DNA of 64,000 bases from Bradyrhizobium sp. (GCF_016219575.1 NZ_JACRMG010000001.1:186001-250000), one strand, 5' to 3'. Numbered from the stretch's first letter, positions 34,819-44,533 are shown. The notes: generated by a model not told the origin, from the sequence alone. Translations and numbers: made by a program.

Positions 34819-34849
34819 ATCTTGTTGTGGTGGGCGCGCAGTTGCATCG

Positions 34850-37660
34850 CTACTGCCCCAGCCGTTCGATCAGCGCCGGCGCGTGCACTTGGTCGGCCTT
34901 GTAGTTGCCGGTCAGCGTGTACATCACGATGTTGACGCCGGCGCGGAAGGCGAATTCGCGCTGGCGCATGTCGCCGCCCGAGACCGGCAGCATCGGCTGG
35001 CCGTCGGGACGCAGCGCCCAGGCGCCGACGAGGTCGTTGGAGGTGATGATGATCGGCGAGACGCCGTCGCCGCCATGTGCCGGACGCGAGGCCGCCTCGT
35101 CGTCGTCGCTGCGCGGCAGGGTTTCCACCCAGGTCTGGCCGGTGGTATAGCGGCCCGGAAAATCGCGCAGCAGGTAGAACGTCTTGGTAAGCACATGCTC
35201 GCGCGGCACCGGCTCGAGTTCGGGCACGTCGAGCGAGGACAGGATGTTGCGCAGCGTCAGCATGCCCGGCGTCTGCGTCGCGCCGTTCTCGCCGGGGGGC
35301 GCCTCGACGGCGTCGCGGGTATCGAACAGCACGGTGCCGCCCTGCTTCATGTAGGCGTCGATGCGGTTGAGGGTGTCCTGCGAAGGCTTGGCCGCACCGG
35401 GCATCACCGGCCAGTAGATCAGCGGGAAGAAGGCAAGCTCATCGCGCGCGGGATCGACGCCGACGGGATCGCCGGCTTCCAGCGCCGTGCGCTGGGCGAG
35501 GAACAGCGTCAGCCCGGCCATCCCGGACTTGACGATTGCATCGACGTCGGCATTGCCCGTCACGACATAGGCCAGGCGCGTCTGCGAGACCGCGCGCATC
35601 GCAAAGTCGTCGCTGGCGGCGTCGGCGCGCACTTGCGAGGGCGAGACAGTTGTCAGCGCGAAGACCAGCGCCAGCGCGAGCGAGGCCGGTGCCGCGCGCC
35701 AGCGCCGCAGCAGCGCGGCAAGGCCGGCGCCGAGCAGCGCCACGATCACGGCATCGATGAGGAACAGCGCGAGCGAGGAGGCGAGCAGGATGCCGCGCAA
35801 GTCGCGCGGCTCGGCATTGGTGTAGGTCGCCCGCTGCGCGCGCAGCGCAGACGTATCGAGCGCGGCGAGGCGGTCGGCGGCGGCGAGCGTATTCACCGCG
35901 ATCGGGCCCTCCGCCGGACCATAGAGACCGGGCGGATGTTCCGGCGTGGCGCGGTCGCGATAATCCGCCCGCATCGGCTTGGCGGTCGAGGGCGGCGGCC
36001 CGAACGCGCCAAATCCGTCGAGCGTGCGCAAGGGTGCCACCATCTCGACGGCGCCTTCGCCTGCGGCACCGGCGCCCGGCGTCGATGTGTATCCGGACAT
36101 GTCGACGATCCGCCGCAACATCTCGACGAAGCTGCCGGACATTGGCAAGTCCGACCAGCGCATGTCGGCGCCGACATGGAACAGGGCAACCACGCCCTTG
36201 GCCCGGCGCTCGCCGGTGACGAGCGGCGTGCCGTCTTCCAGCAGCGCCCAGGTTTTGGTGGCGAGTGCGGCGTCAGGTTCGGCCAGCACCTGGCGGCTGA
36301 CGGTGATGTCCTTCGGCACGGCCAGCCCCGCGAACGGTCCGTCGCCGGCGAAGGCCGACATGTGCTGCGGCTTCTCCCAGGTCAGGCTGCCGCCGAGCGT
36401 GCGGCCGCCGCGGCGCAATTTTACGGGCACCATGTCGTCGTCGGCCTGCGCGAGGCGAGGCCCTGCGAAACGCACCAGCACGCCGCCCTGTTCGATCCAG
36501 GTGTTGAGCCGCTCGCGGATTTCCGGCGACAGCGTGCCGACGTCGGCCATCACGATCATCGGCAGCTTCTGGTCGAGGAACTGCGCAATCGCCTGTTGCG
36601 GCGCGCCGCGATCGCCCAGCCGCACGTCGGCAAAGGGCGAGAGCGCGCGGGCGAGATAGAAGTTGGCGGCGAGCAGCGGCTGCGCGGTGTCGCTGGTCGC
36701 GCCGGACACCACGCCGACGGCGCGCCGCCGCCAGCGCTTGTCGAGCAATTGCACCGCGCCGGCGGAACGTTCGCCCGCAATCTCCAGCCGCGCGATGTCG
36801 TTGCGCAGCTCGACCGGCAGGTCGAAGGAAGCTTCGGTCTCGCGATCGCTGCCCGTGAAGACGAAGCGTGCTTCGCCGATGGGCGAGCCCTTGGCATCGA
36901 CCGCGCGCACGGTGCCGACGGAAGCGCGGCCGGCAGGGCGCAGCACCTTCACGGTCATCTTGGCGGCTGCGTTCTCGGCGGCGGCAAGCGCCAGCGGCGC
37001 CGGCGCACCCTCGAAGATCGTCAGCGAGCGCTCACCGATGGTCTTCGACAGGCCTTCGAGGAATTCGCTGCCGCGGCCGGTATCGGTGCCGTCGGTGAGC
37101 CAGGCGATCTCGGCATCGCCGGTCGATTTCAGGAAGCGTTCGATCGCGGGCAGCGTCTCGACGCGCTCCACCGACCACGGTTTTGGCGAGATCTGGCGCA
37201 ATGCCACGCGCGCAGTGCCGGCCGGCAGCAGCGTGATGTCGCGCGCAGTCTCGGAGAGCGCGACCAGCGCCACGCCGCGGCGGTCGTTGTCGGCCTTCGC
37301 GATCAGCTCGTCGGCGGCCTTGATGCGGGTCTCCCAGCTCGCGGCCGAACTCCAGCCGTCGTCGAGCAGGATCACGGCCGGGGCATTGCTGGCACCGAGC
37401 CCGGTTGCGGGATTCCAGATCGGGCCCGCGGCGGCGATGATCAGCAGCGCCGCGGCGGCGAGGCGGATCAAGGTCAGCCACCACGGCGTGCGCGAGGGCG
37501 TCTCTTCCTTCGGCGCGATCTCGAACAGCAGTCTGGTCGGCGGGAATTCGATGCGGCGCGGGCGCGGCGGCATCACGCGCAGCAGCCACCACAGCACCGG
37601 CAGGCTCAACAGCCCCAGCAGCAGCAACGGTTGAGCGAAGGTGAGGGGCAGGCCCATCAT
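34850..37660 (-). CDS. BatA/DUF4159 domain membrane protein
   Basis: 936 residues. Starts with the BatA N-terminal region: a membrane helix, PPRPRRIEFPPTRLLFEI, and a second helix (residues about 62-85). A vWA-like part follows (APAVILLDDGWSSAASWE), a GATase-like region in the middle, a transmembrane pair near residue 640-690, and a DUF4159 domain at the end (DELAFFPLIYWPVMPGAAKPS, GGTVLFDTRD). It overlaps the DUF58 gene by 4 bases. The operon layout is that of MoxR-linked systems; role unknown. Confidence 0.82.
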   Translation of the reverse strand: MMGLPLTFAQPLLLLGLLSLPVLWWLLRVMPPRPRRIEFPPTRLLFEIAPKEETPSRTPWWLTLIRLAAAALLIIAAAGPIWNPATGLGASNAPAVILLDDGWSSAASWETRIKAADELIAKADNDRRGVALVALSETARDITLLPAGTARVALRQISPKPWSVERVETLPAIERFLKSTGDAEIAWLTDGTDTGRGSEFLEGLSKTIGERSLTIFEGAPAPLALAAAENAAAKMTVKVLRPAGRASVGTVRAVDAKGSPIGEARFVFTGSDRETEASFDLPVELRNDIARLEIAGERSAGAVQLLDKRWRRRAVGVVSGATSDTAQPLLAANFYLARALSPFADVRLGDRGAPQQAIAQFLDQKLPMIVMADVGTLSPEIRERLNTWIEQGGVLVRFAGPRLAQADDDMVPVKLRRGGRTLGGSLTWEKPQHMSAFAGDGPFAGLAVPKDITVSRQVLAEPDAALATKTWALLEDGTPLVTGERRAKGVVALFHVGADMRWSDLPMSGSFVEMLRRIVDMSGYTSTPGAGAAGEGAVEMVAPLRTLDGFGAFGPPPSTAKPMRADYRDRATPEHPPGLYGPAEGPIAVNTLAAADRLAALDTSALRAQRATYTNAEPRDLRGILLASSLALFLIDAVIVALLGAGLAALLRRWRAAPASLALALVFALTTVSPSQVRADAASDDFAMRAVSQTRLAYVVTGNADVDAIVKSGMAGLTLFLAQRTALEAGDPVGVDPARDELAFFPLIYWPVMPGAAKPSQDTLNRIDAYMKQGGTVLFDTRDAVEAPPGENGATQTPGMLTLRNILSSLDVPELEPVPREHVLTKTFYLLRDFPGRYTTGQTWVETLPRSDDDEAASRPAHGGDGVSPIIITSNDLVGAWALRPDGQPMLPVSGGDMRQREFAFRAGVNIVMYTLTGNYKADQVHAPALIERLGQ

Positions 37661-38601
37661 GCGCTTCGCCCCACTTTCACGGTCGAGCGCGTGCCGCCCT
37701 TGCTCACCATCATGCCGCCGTGCAGGAACAAGAGCAGCTCCGCCGCCGAGCGGCTGGTGGTGTGGGTTGAGAACAGCCAGTCGAGCCGGTTGGTTTCGGC
37801 GCGGATTTCGTCGCGATGCAGCGCGACGCGCGCGACATAGTCGTTCATCCAGCTTTCGGCGCGGCCGGCCGTGATGGTCTCGCCGCCCTCGGGCTCGACG
37901 AATTCGACGCGGCCTGAATAGGGGAAGGTCTCCTCGGCGGGATCGACGACCTGGATCAGCGTGCCGTGCGCGCCCGACGACGACAGTCCCGCCAGCATCG
38001 CCCTGATCTCCGGCATCGGCGACCAGAAGTCGGACAGCACGACGATCTCGGCCAGCGCCGATGGCACGAAGGACGGCGGCAGGCTGGCGCGCGTTGCATC
38101 GTCATGCAGCATCGCCTGCGCCATCTTGTCGATCACGGCGCGGCTTGCGGTCGGGTTCATCAGCCCGGGAATACCGACGCGCTCGCCGCCGGCGACGAGC
38201 AGCTCGGCGAGCGCAAAGGCGACGATGAGGCCGCGCTCCAGCTTGCTGTCGCGCGCCTCGCGCGAGGCAAACGCCATCGAGGGCGAACGGTCCGGCCAGA
38301 TCCACACGGTGTGCGAGGCTTCCCATTCCTGCTCGCGGCCATAGAGATGATCGTCGCGCGCCGAGCGGCGCCAGTCGACGCGCGCGGCGGGCTCGCCGGA
38401 AACGAAGCGGCGGTATTGCCAGAAGTTCTCGCCCGCGCCGGCGCGGCGGCGGCCGTGCAGGCCATGGATCACGTTGGCGGCGATGCGGCGGGCTTCAAGG
38501 ACGAGGCGCGGCAGCGAAGCGGCGAGCGTACGGCTTTCGCCATCGGCACGTCGGATTGCTGTGATCTCCAGGGCCTCGTTCTTGTCGGGTGCGGCCATCA
38601 A
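37657..38601 (-). CDS. DUF58 domain protein
   Basis: 314 residues. The DUF58 signature is clear: GRRRAGAGENFWQYRRFVSGEPAARVDWRRSARDDHLYGRE, followed by a vWA-like fold (VWIWPDRSPSMAF, a DxSxS-type variant). Cytoplasmic. Overlaps both neighbours by 4 bases (moxR upstream, DUF4159 downstream), so the operon is translationally coupled. DUF58 proteins work together with MoxR ATPases, probably as adaptors. Confidence 0.88.
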   Translation of the reverse strand: MMAAPDKNEALEITAIRRADGESRTLAASLPRLVLEARRIAANVIHGLHGRRRAGAGENFWQYRRFVSGEPAARVDWRRSARDDHLYGREQEWEASHTVWIWPDRSPSMAFASREARDSKLERGLIVAFALAELLVAGGERVGIPGLMNPTASRAVIDKMAQAMLHDDATRASLPPSFVPSALAEIVVLSDFWSPMPEIRAMLAGLSSSGAHGTLIQVVDPAEETFPYSGRVEFVEPEGGETITAGRAESWMNDYVARVALHRDEIRAETNRLDWLFSTHTTSRSAAELLLFLHGGMMVSKGGTRSTVKVGRSA

Positions 38602-39593
38602 CCGATCCGCGTCTTCAGTTGCCTGATAACGTCGGGAATGGTGCGCCCCTCGGCGCGCGCCGTGAAGGTCAGCGCCATGCGGTGTTTCAGCACGGGCTCG
38701 GCGAGATCGAGCACGTCGTCGACGGAAGGCGCAAGCCGCCCGTCGAGCAGCGCGCGGGCGCGCACCGCCAGCATCAGCGACTGGCTGGCGCGGGGACCGG
38801 GCCCCCAGGCGATCAGCTTCTCGCCTTCGCCGCTCGGGCGCGCGGCGCGCACCAGCGACAGGATCGCCTCGACCACGGAGTCGCCGACCGGCAGCCGGCG
38901 CACCAGCCGTTGCGCCGCGATCAATGTGTCGGCGTTCATCGATGCCTTGGCGAGCGTCTCGTCGGCGCCGGTGGTTTCGAACAGGATGCGCCGCTCGGCG
39001 TCGCGATCGGGATAGTCGACGTCGATTTCCATCAGGAAGCGGTCGAGCTGCGCCTCGGGAAGGGGATAGGTGCCTTCCTGCTCCAGCGGGTTTTGCGTCG
39101 CCAGCACGTGAAACGGCTTTGGCAGGTCATGTCGCGCGCCTGCAACGGTGATGTGCTGTTCCTGCATGGCTTGCAGCAGCGCCGACTGGGTGCGCGGGCT
39201 GGCGCGGTTGATCTCGTCCGCCATCAACAGCTGCGCAAACACAGGGCCCGAGATGAAGCGGAAGGAGCGCTTTCCCGCGCTGCTCTCGTCCAGCACTTCG
39301 GCGCCGAGGATGTCGGAGGGCATCAAATCCGGCGTGAACTGGATGCGCTTGGCATCGAGCCCGAGCGTAATGCCGAGCGTCTCGACCAGCTTGGTCTTGG
39401 CGAGGCCGGGCACGCCGATCAGGAGCGCGTGGCCGCCTGAAAGGATCGTCACCAGCGTGTTTTCGATGACGCGGTCCTGGCCGAAAATGACGGTGGAAAT
39501 AGCCTCCTTCGCCGCGCGAATCTGTCCGGAAACCTGCTCGGCGGAACGGACGATGCCATCCTCGAGTTTCTCGACACTCTCTGAACCTGCCAT
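38598..39593 (-). CDS. MoxR-family AAA+ ATPase
   Basis: 331 residues. Walker A GVPGLAKT (residues 60-67), Walker B LLMADEIN, sensor ATQNPLEQEGTYPLPEAQLDRF, a MoxR hallmark. These chaperone-like ATPases assemble or activate partner proteins with vWA/metal-binding domains, here presumably the next three genes. First gene of the operon. Confidence 0.93.
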   Translation of the reverse strand: MAGSESVEKLEDGIVRSAEQVSGQIRAAKEAISTVIFGQDRVIENTLVTILSGGHALLIGVPGLAKTKLVETLGITLGLDAKRIQFTPDLMPSDILGAEVLDESSAGKRSFRFISGPVFAQLLMADEINRASPRTQSALLQAMQEQHITVAGARHDLPKPFHVLATQNPLEQEGTYPLPEAQLDRFLMEIDVDYPDRDAERRILFETTGADETLAKASMNADTLIAAQRLVRRLPVGDSVVEAILSLVRAARPSGEGEKLIAWGPGPRASQSLMLAVRARALLDGRLAPSVDDVLDLAEPVLKHRMALTFTARAEGRTIPDVIRQLKTRIG

Positions 39594-39835
39594 TCCCGTC
39601 AGCTCCTTTGAGGCTTACTTGTCGAATGGAAGTGCCATCCGTTCGGTCGTCATGTCATGGACCTCATGCTAAACGTATGCGAAGGCCATGTATTTGTTGA
39701 ATTAAACTATCCCCACATTATCGGTATTGGGGGTATGAACCGCATCACGTTGTGGCGAGAATTCGCGTTTCGCCTGACCAACCCGGACTTGCACCAATCG
39801 TGCCAAATCGGCTGATGAAACCTTTGGGGTAAACC

Positions 39836-40444
39836 ATGGCGAACCAAGGGCAAACCCGCACCAACCTCGAAGGGCTGACCATCGCCGCGCGCGAAGCAAC
39901 CAACGCTACGCCTGCCGGGCGGGGGCTGCCGCCGGTGCACCTGTGGAACCCGCCATTCTGCGGCGATCTCGACATGCGAATCGCCGGTGATGGTACGTGG
40001 TTCTACATGGGAACGCCAATCGGCCGGCCGGCGCTGGTGCGGCTGTTCTCGACCATCCTCAAACGCGAGAACGGCAAGCACTTTCTGGTCACGCCGGTCG
40101 AGAAAGTCGGCATCCGGGTCGACGATGCGCCCTTCATGGCCGTAGAAATGCGGATAGAGGCCGATGCGCGCGGCAGGCTGCTCCGCTTTCGCACCAATGT
40201 CGACGACTGGGTGGCGTGCGAGCCGGGCCACGCCCTGCGCTTCGAGCGGGCGGCGGATGGCGGGCTCACGCCCTATCTGCATGTCCGCGCCGACCTCTGG
40301 GCCAAGGTGACCCGCGCGCTCTACTACGATCTGGTTGACATGGGCGAGGAGCGGATGATCGATGGCGAGGACATGTTCGGGGTCGAATCCGGCGGCGAAT
40401 TCTTCGCGATGGCCGATGCGGAGCAGGTGAGGAACGCGCGTTGA
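39836..40444 (+). CDS. DUF1285 family protein
   Basis: 202 residues. GLPPVHLWNPPFCGDLDMRIAGDGTWFYMGTPIGRPALVRLFSTIL is the DUF1285 core. No catalytic function known for the family. It begins a compact run of five genes that overlap each other by 4 bases. The intergenic region before it holds its promoter, with no clear motif. Confidence 0.88.
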   Translation: MANQGQTRTNLEGLTIAAREATNATPAGRGLPPVHLWNPPFCGDLDMRIAGDGTWFYMGTPIGRPALVRLFSTILKRENGKHFLVTPVEKVGIRVDDAPFMAVEMRIEADARGRLLRFRTNVDDWVACEPGHALRFERAADGGLTPYLHVRADLWAKVTRALYYDLVDMGEERMIDGEDMFGVESGGEFFAMADAEQVRNAR

Positions 40445-41112
40445 ACGAGCAGGCGCTGCAGGCAAGGCCAGCGACCATCCACGCGGAGGAGTTCTTCGCC
40501 CGCGCGCGCACGCGGCTCGGCTTCGACGTGCCGCCAGGGCTGATCGATCCCAACATCGTTCCGCGCACCGGCGATTCCGGCAATGATCGCATGCTGGAGA
40601 TCGTCGCGCAGGAGCAGCCGGTACGGCCCGCCGCAGTGCTGATCCCCGTGGTCGATCATCCGGAGCCGACGGTGCTTCTCACCCAGCGCACCGAGCATCT
40701 GAGCAGCCACGCGGGACAGATCGCCTTTCCCGGCGGCAAGATCGATGCCGGCGACGCCTCGCCGATGGATGCCGCGCTGCGCGAGGCGGACGAGGAAGTG
40801 GGGCTGAAGCGCGAGTTCATCGAGCCGATCGGCTATCTCGACGTCTACGGCACCGCCTTCGGCTTCCGCATCCTGCCGACGGTCGCCAGGGTGAAGCCCG
40901 GCTTCAAGCTGACCATCAACGAATACGAGGTGGACGACGCCTTCGAGGTGCCGCTCGCCTTCCTGATGAATCCGGAAAATCACCAGGTCCACATGAAGGA
41001 GTTCCGCGGCATGGAGCGGTCCTACTACGCGATGCCGTTCGCGGAGCGCTACATCTGGGGCGCCACCGCCGGAATCCTGCGCGTGCTCTACGAGCGGATC
41101 TATCTCGCATGA
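40441..41112 (+). CDS. CoA pyrophosphatase-like Nudix hydrolase
   Basis: 223 residues from a TTG overlapping the previous stop (TTGA). LLTQRTEHLSSHAGQIAFPGGK is the NudL/UPF0035 CoA motif, and the Nudix box continues AALREADEEVGL. Likely cleaves CoA and its derivatives into 4'-phosphopantetheine and 3',5'-ADP. Confidence 0.9.
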   Translation: MNEQALQARPATIHAEEFFARARTRLGFDVPPGLIDPNIVPRTGDSGNDRMLEIVAQEQPVRPAAVLIPVVDHPEPTVLLTQRTEHLSSHAGQIAFPGGKIDAGDASPMDAALREADEEVGLKREFIEPIGYLDVYGTAFGFRILPTVARVKPGFKLTINEYEVDDAFEVPLAFLMNPENHQVHMKEFRGMERSYYAMPFAERYIWGATAGILRVLYERIYLA

Positions 41113-41387
41113 TCCGCCCGGTCCTGACCGAAATCGGAATCTTCCTGATCCCCTTTGCGGTCTATGCGATGTTCCTGATCGCAACGCGCTCCGGCGTGTT
41201 CGACCAATCCTCCTGGCCGTTGCCTCTCGTCGCCAAGCTCGTGCTGGGCTCGCTGCTGCTCGTCATCATCAGCTTTCTGTTCCTCGCCGAGTTCTCCGGA
41301 GCGCCGCCGGAATCGACCTACGAGCCCGCCCACATGGAAGGTGGCAAGCTGGTGCCGGGCGTCGAACGGCCGGGGGCCGCGAAATGA
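41109..41387 (+). CDS. DUF6111-like small membrane protein
   Basis: 92 residues with two transmembrane helices (IGIFLIPFAVYAMFLIATR and LVAKLVLGSLLLVIISFLFL) and the C-terminal tail ESTYEPAHMEGGKLVPG that marks the DUF6111 family of alphaproteobacteria. It overlaps the Nudix gene and the CCA gene by 4 bases each. Function unknown. Confidence 0.8.
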   Translation: MIRPVLTEIGIFLIPFAVYAMFLIATRSGVFDQSSWPLPLVAKLVLGSLLLVIISFLFLAEFSGAPPESTYEPAHMEGGKLVPGVERPGAAK

Positions 41388-42637
41388 CCGAGGCGCGGGT
41401 GCTGGCCAATGCGCCGTGGCTCAAGTCGGGCCCCGCGGGGCGCGTGCTGGCGCTGCTCAATGACGGCGGCGAGGAGGCGCGCGTGGTCGGCGGCGCCGTG
41501 CGCAATGCGCTGCTCGGCCTGCCCGTCGCCGACATCGACATCGCCACCACGGCGCTGCCGGAAGAGGTGATCCGCCGCGCCGAGGCCGCCGGCATCAAGA
41601 GCGTGCCGACCGGCATCGACCACGGCACGGTGACGCTGGTGCTCGACAAGCATCCCTTCGAGGTCACCACGCTGCGCGAAGATACCGAAACGTTCGGCCG
41701 CAAGGCGAAGGTCGCGTTCGGCCGCGACTGGATGCGCGACGCCGAGCGGCGCGATTTCACCATCAACGGGCTTTCCGTCGATGCCGCCGGCCTGGTGCAC
41801 GACTATGTCGGCGGGCTTGCCGACATCGCCGAGCGGCGCGTCCGCTTCATCGGCAATGCCACCGAGCGCATCGCCGAGGATTACCTGCGCATCCTGCGCT
41901 TCTTCCGCATCCACGCCGCCTACGGCGCGGGCGAGCCGGATCGCGCCGGTTATCTCGCCTGCATCGGCGGGCGCGCCGGGTTTGCGACCCTGTCGGCCGA
42001 ACGCGTGCGCATGGAGATGCTGAAGCTGATGGTGGCTCGGGGTGCTGCGGGTTCGATATCGGCGATGGCGGAGAGCGGGCTCTTGCAGCAGATCGTCGGC
42101 GGCGTTGCCTATACCGGGCCGCTCGGCGCCATGATCGACGTCGAACGGATGCTTGGCTTTCCGGCCGATGCGATGCGCCGGCTAGCCGCGCTTGCGGTGG
42201 CGGTCACGGAGGATGCGAGGCGCGTCGCATCGCGGCTGCGGCTGTCCAATGCGGAGGCAAAGGCGCTCGATTCCATGGGCCATCGCTGGTGGCGGCTGGC
42301 CGGAATGGACGAGGCGACGGCGAAGCGCCGGCTCTACCGCCTCGGCGCGGAGGCTTACCGCGATCGCCTGATGCTGGCCTGGGCGCGGGCAGGGGGCGGC
42401 GATGCCGGCAACTGGCGCCAGCTGGCGGACTTGCCGCAGCGCTGGAGCGCGCCAAAATTTCCGCTGAAGGCCGCCGATTTCATTTCGCGTGGTATCGCAG
42501 AGGGGCCCGCGCTCGGCCATGTCATGACCATCGCCGAAGATGCCTGGCTCGCCGCCGGTTTTCCGCTCGAGAAGAGCGCCGTTGCCGGCATCGCCGACCA
42601 GACCGTGGCGCGCTTCGCCCGCGATCACCGGCTGTGA
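41384..42637 (+). CDS. cca: CCA tRNA nucleotidyltransferase
   Basis: 417 residues. Adds or repairs the CCA end of tRNAs. Catalytic GGAVRNALLGLPVADIDIATT has carboxylates D50 and D52 of the polymerase-beta-like head; the RRDFTINGLSVDA and RIAEDYLRILRFFRIHA motifs follow. Class II enzyme of normal length. Overlaps DUF6111 upstream and the TauE/SafE gene downstream. Confidence 0.94.
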   Translation: MTEARVLANAPWLKSGPAGRVLALLNDGGEEARVVGGAVRNALLGLPVADIDIATTALPEEVIRRAEAAGIKSVPTGIDHGTVTLVLDKHPFEVTTLREDTETFGRKAKVAFGRDWMRDAERRDFTINGLSVDAAGLVHDYVGGLADIAERRVRFIGNATERIAEDYLRILRFFRIHAAYGAGEPDRAGYLACIGGRAGFATLSAERVRMEMLKLMVARGAAGSISAMAESGLLQQIVGGVAYTGPLGAMIDVERMLGFPADAMRRLAALAVAVTEDARRVASRLRLSNAEAKALDSMGHRWWRLAGMDEATAKRRLYRLGAEAYRDRLMLAWARAGGGDAGNWRQLADLPQRWSAPKFPLKAADFISRGIAEGPALGHVMTIAEDAWLAAGFPLEKSAVAGIADQTVARFARDHRL

Positions 42638-43401
42638 ACATCCTTTCCGGCTTTGCCGACGTTTCGCTGGCGCAACTCGTGCTGGTCGGCGTGGTCGCGC
42701 TGGTTGCTTCCGTCGTCGGCGGGCTTGCGGGCTACGGCACCGGCGCGCTGATGCCGCTGGTGCTGGTGCCGCTGATCGGCGCCGAGCCCGTGGTGCCGAT
42801 CATCGCGATCTCCTCGATCTTCACCAATTTCTCCCGGTTCATGGCGTTCGTCCGCCATGCCGACCGCCGCCGCGCGCTGATCGTGATCGCGGCCGCCTGC
42901 GTGACGACGGCGCTCGGCGCCTGGGGCTACACCCGCCTCACCGGCGCGGGCGCCGCCCTGGTGATCGGCACCATGCTGATCCTGAGCGTGCCGCTGCGGC
43001 GCCTGGCAAAACGGCGCGACATCAGGATCGGCGACGGCGGTCTTGCGATCGGCTCGGTCGGCTACGGCGTCGTGGTCGGCGGCACCTCGGGCTCCGGGGT
43101 GATCCTGCTGTCGTTGCTGATGGCAGCGGGGTTGGAAGGCGCTGCGGTGATCGCCACCGACGCGGTGATCTCGCTCGCCACCGGCATCATCAAGATTTCG
43201 GTGTTTGGCCTTGCCGGCGCCGTCACCGCGCAGGTGCTGACCTTTGCCGTACTGATAGGCGCGATCTCGCTGCCGGGCGCGTTCATCGCCAGGGCCTTCG
43301 TCGAACGCATGCCCGTGCACATCCACACGGCTATCCTCGATGCCGTGGTGATCGCTGGCGGAGCTATGATGATCGCGGCTGCAGCCCGAAGCCTGGGCTA
43401 G
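42634..43401 (+). CDS. TauE/SafE family permease
   Basis: 255 residues from a GTG overlapping the cca stop (GTGA). About eight membrane helices; GGLAGYGTGALMPLVLVPLIG and the repeat-like GGTSGSGVILLSLLMAAGLEG glycine-rich turns are typical. These permeases export small anions such as sulfite or sulfonates; substrate not assignable. Confidence 0.87.
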   Translation: MNILSGFADVSLAQLVLVGVVALVASVVGGLAGYGTGALMPLVLVPLIGAEPVVPIIAISSIFTNFSRFMAFVRHADRRRALIVIAAACVTTALGAWGYTRLTGAGAALVIGTMLILSVPLRRLAKRRDIRIGDGGLAIGSVGYGVVVGGTSGSGVILLSLLMAAGLEGAAVIATDAVISLATGIIKISVFGLAGAVTAQVLTFAVLIGAISLPGAFIARAFVERMPVHIHTAILDAVVIAGGAMMIAAAARSLG

Positions 43402-43430
43402 GGCGCACCTGATGGATTCGTTGCGACGTT

Positions 43431-43790
43431 CTAATCCAGGAAAGGAAGACCGGCGCATTCCATTTTGCCTGAGCGCGCGTCGAGAACGAGATAGCCGCGT
43501 ATCTCGCTGTGTTGCGTCGGTACAGCCCCCTTCGGAACGACCACGAGAAACTGCCAGACAGGGCTCTTGACCGCCGAAGCGCCGCAGTCCGTTGTTCCGC
43601 TCACGAGCAACTGCGCTTTTGTGATCCGGCTCGCCGCGATTTCGATCGTGCTGCCGTAGGGGTCGCCCTTCAGGATCGTGGCCGCCTTCAGGCGAGCCTG
43701 CTTCTCGCTCAGCATACCCTGTGTCTGGGCCGCGGCATCCGCAGCGAGTGCTGCCGCGACCAGAAGAGCAACCGCAATTTCCTTCCACAT
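43431..43790 (-). CDS. Secreted hypothetical protein
   Basis: 119 residues from the ATG at 43790 with GGAG 6 bases upstream; the TTG at 43802 is less likely. Signal peptide (MWKEIAVALLVAAALAADAAAQ). Mature part has two cysteines (TTDCGAS, KMECAG) that could pair. No family recognised. Confidence 0.72.
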   Translation of the reverse strand: MWKEIAVALLVAAALAADAAAQTQGMLSEKQARLKAATILKGDPYGSTIEIAASRITKAQLLVSGTTDCGASAVKSPVWQFLVVVPKGAVPTQHSEIRGYLVLDARSGKMECAGLPFLD

Positions 43791-43856
43791 CCTGCGCTCC
43801 AACCTCTTGACCTCGTTCGATATCGCTCATCATTGCCGCCGCCTGATCGATCCCTG

Positions 43857-44402
43857 CTATCGGAAGCAGATCGTTTGAAAGCGGCCGAGGACGGCCGCCA
43901 GTCCGGCGATCGGAATCGTCCTGGTTGCCGCCGCGCCCGACGGCGTGCCGGGCTCGATGGTCAGCGTGATATCGCCCGTCCCTTCCAGCACCGGAAGCAA
44001 TCGCCGTCCGATCGCGCGCATCCGGGTGTCGTCGGCATCGAGGTCGCTGATGAAGCTGGAGCGTCCGCCTGCCGGATATTGTGTCGTCTCGCCATCGACA
44101 GAGAATCTCGCCGGCCCGTTGGAAAGTGTCAGTTTCACTTTCTTGAATTCGTCTCGCTCGCCGACCGCGGCGGACATTGTGGTGAACATGGCGGCATCGC
44201 GCAGGCAGCCGAGCATGATCATCCGTGGCCCGCCGTCGTCCTGTACCCATTGCAGGAATGCCCGGCGACGCGGGTCGGTATTGACCGACCAGCCAGGCTT
44301 GTCCCCGGGATCGGCGGCAGCCGGCGTTGCAAGCTCCGTCGCCAGCGCAAATCCGGTGACGACCAGAAGGCTGCTCGCGGCGACGATCATCCTCGCATTC
44401 AT
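43857..44402 (-). CDS. Secreted hypothetical protein (invasion-associated locus B-like layout)
   Basis: 181 residues from the ATG at 44402, after a GGAGGGG ribosome site. Signal peptide residues 1-27. Conserved-looking block PRMIMLGCLRDAAMFTTMSAAVG and a late Cys. Function unknown; the comparison with IalB-type proteins is only a guess from size and secretion. 66 bases before the next secreted-protein gene, same strand, probably co-transcribed. Confidence 0.65.
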   Translation of the reverse strand: MNARMIVAASSLLVVTGFALATELATPAAADPGDKPGWSVNTDPRRRAFLQWVQDDGGPRMIMLGCLRDAAMFTTMSAAVGERDEFKKVKLTLSNGPARFSVDGETTQYPAGGRSSFISDLDADDTRMRAIGRRLLPVLEGTGDITLTIEPGTPSGAAATRTIPIAGLAAVLGRFQTICFR

Positions 44403-44482
44403 AACCGTCCCCTCCGGCCCGGACCGACAATTGTAAAGCCGGTTGCTGCCGCGGCCCATTGACGTGGGTCAACGCGCCGGCC

Positions 44483-44515
44483 TTGCTGCGGGCCAGCGCA
44501 ATCAGCTCCGCGAAC
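44483..44515 (-). pseudogene. 33-bp remnant of a Bug/TctC-type binding protein gene
   Basis: Minus strand codes FAELIALARSK, the Bug-family signature, and matches 46181-46213 of the intact gene at 31 of 33 bases. Nothing else of a binding protein is found around it. Confidence 0.55.
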
Positions 44516-44533
44516 CGTGGCATCACGCACAAA

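Noticed and set aside
34883..37840. A 985-codon plus-strand open frame opposite the DUF4159 gene
   Set aside because: Antisense shadow; no signal, domains or conserved motifs, whereas the minus strand has clear BatA/DUF4159 blocks.
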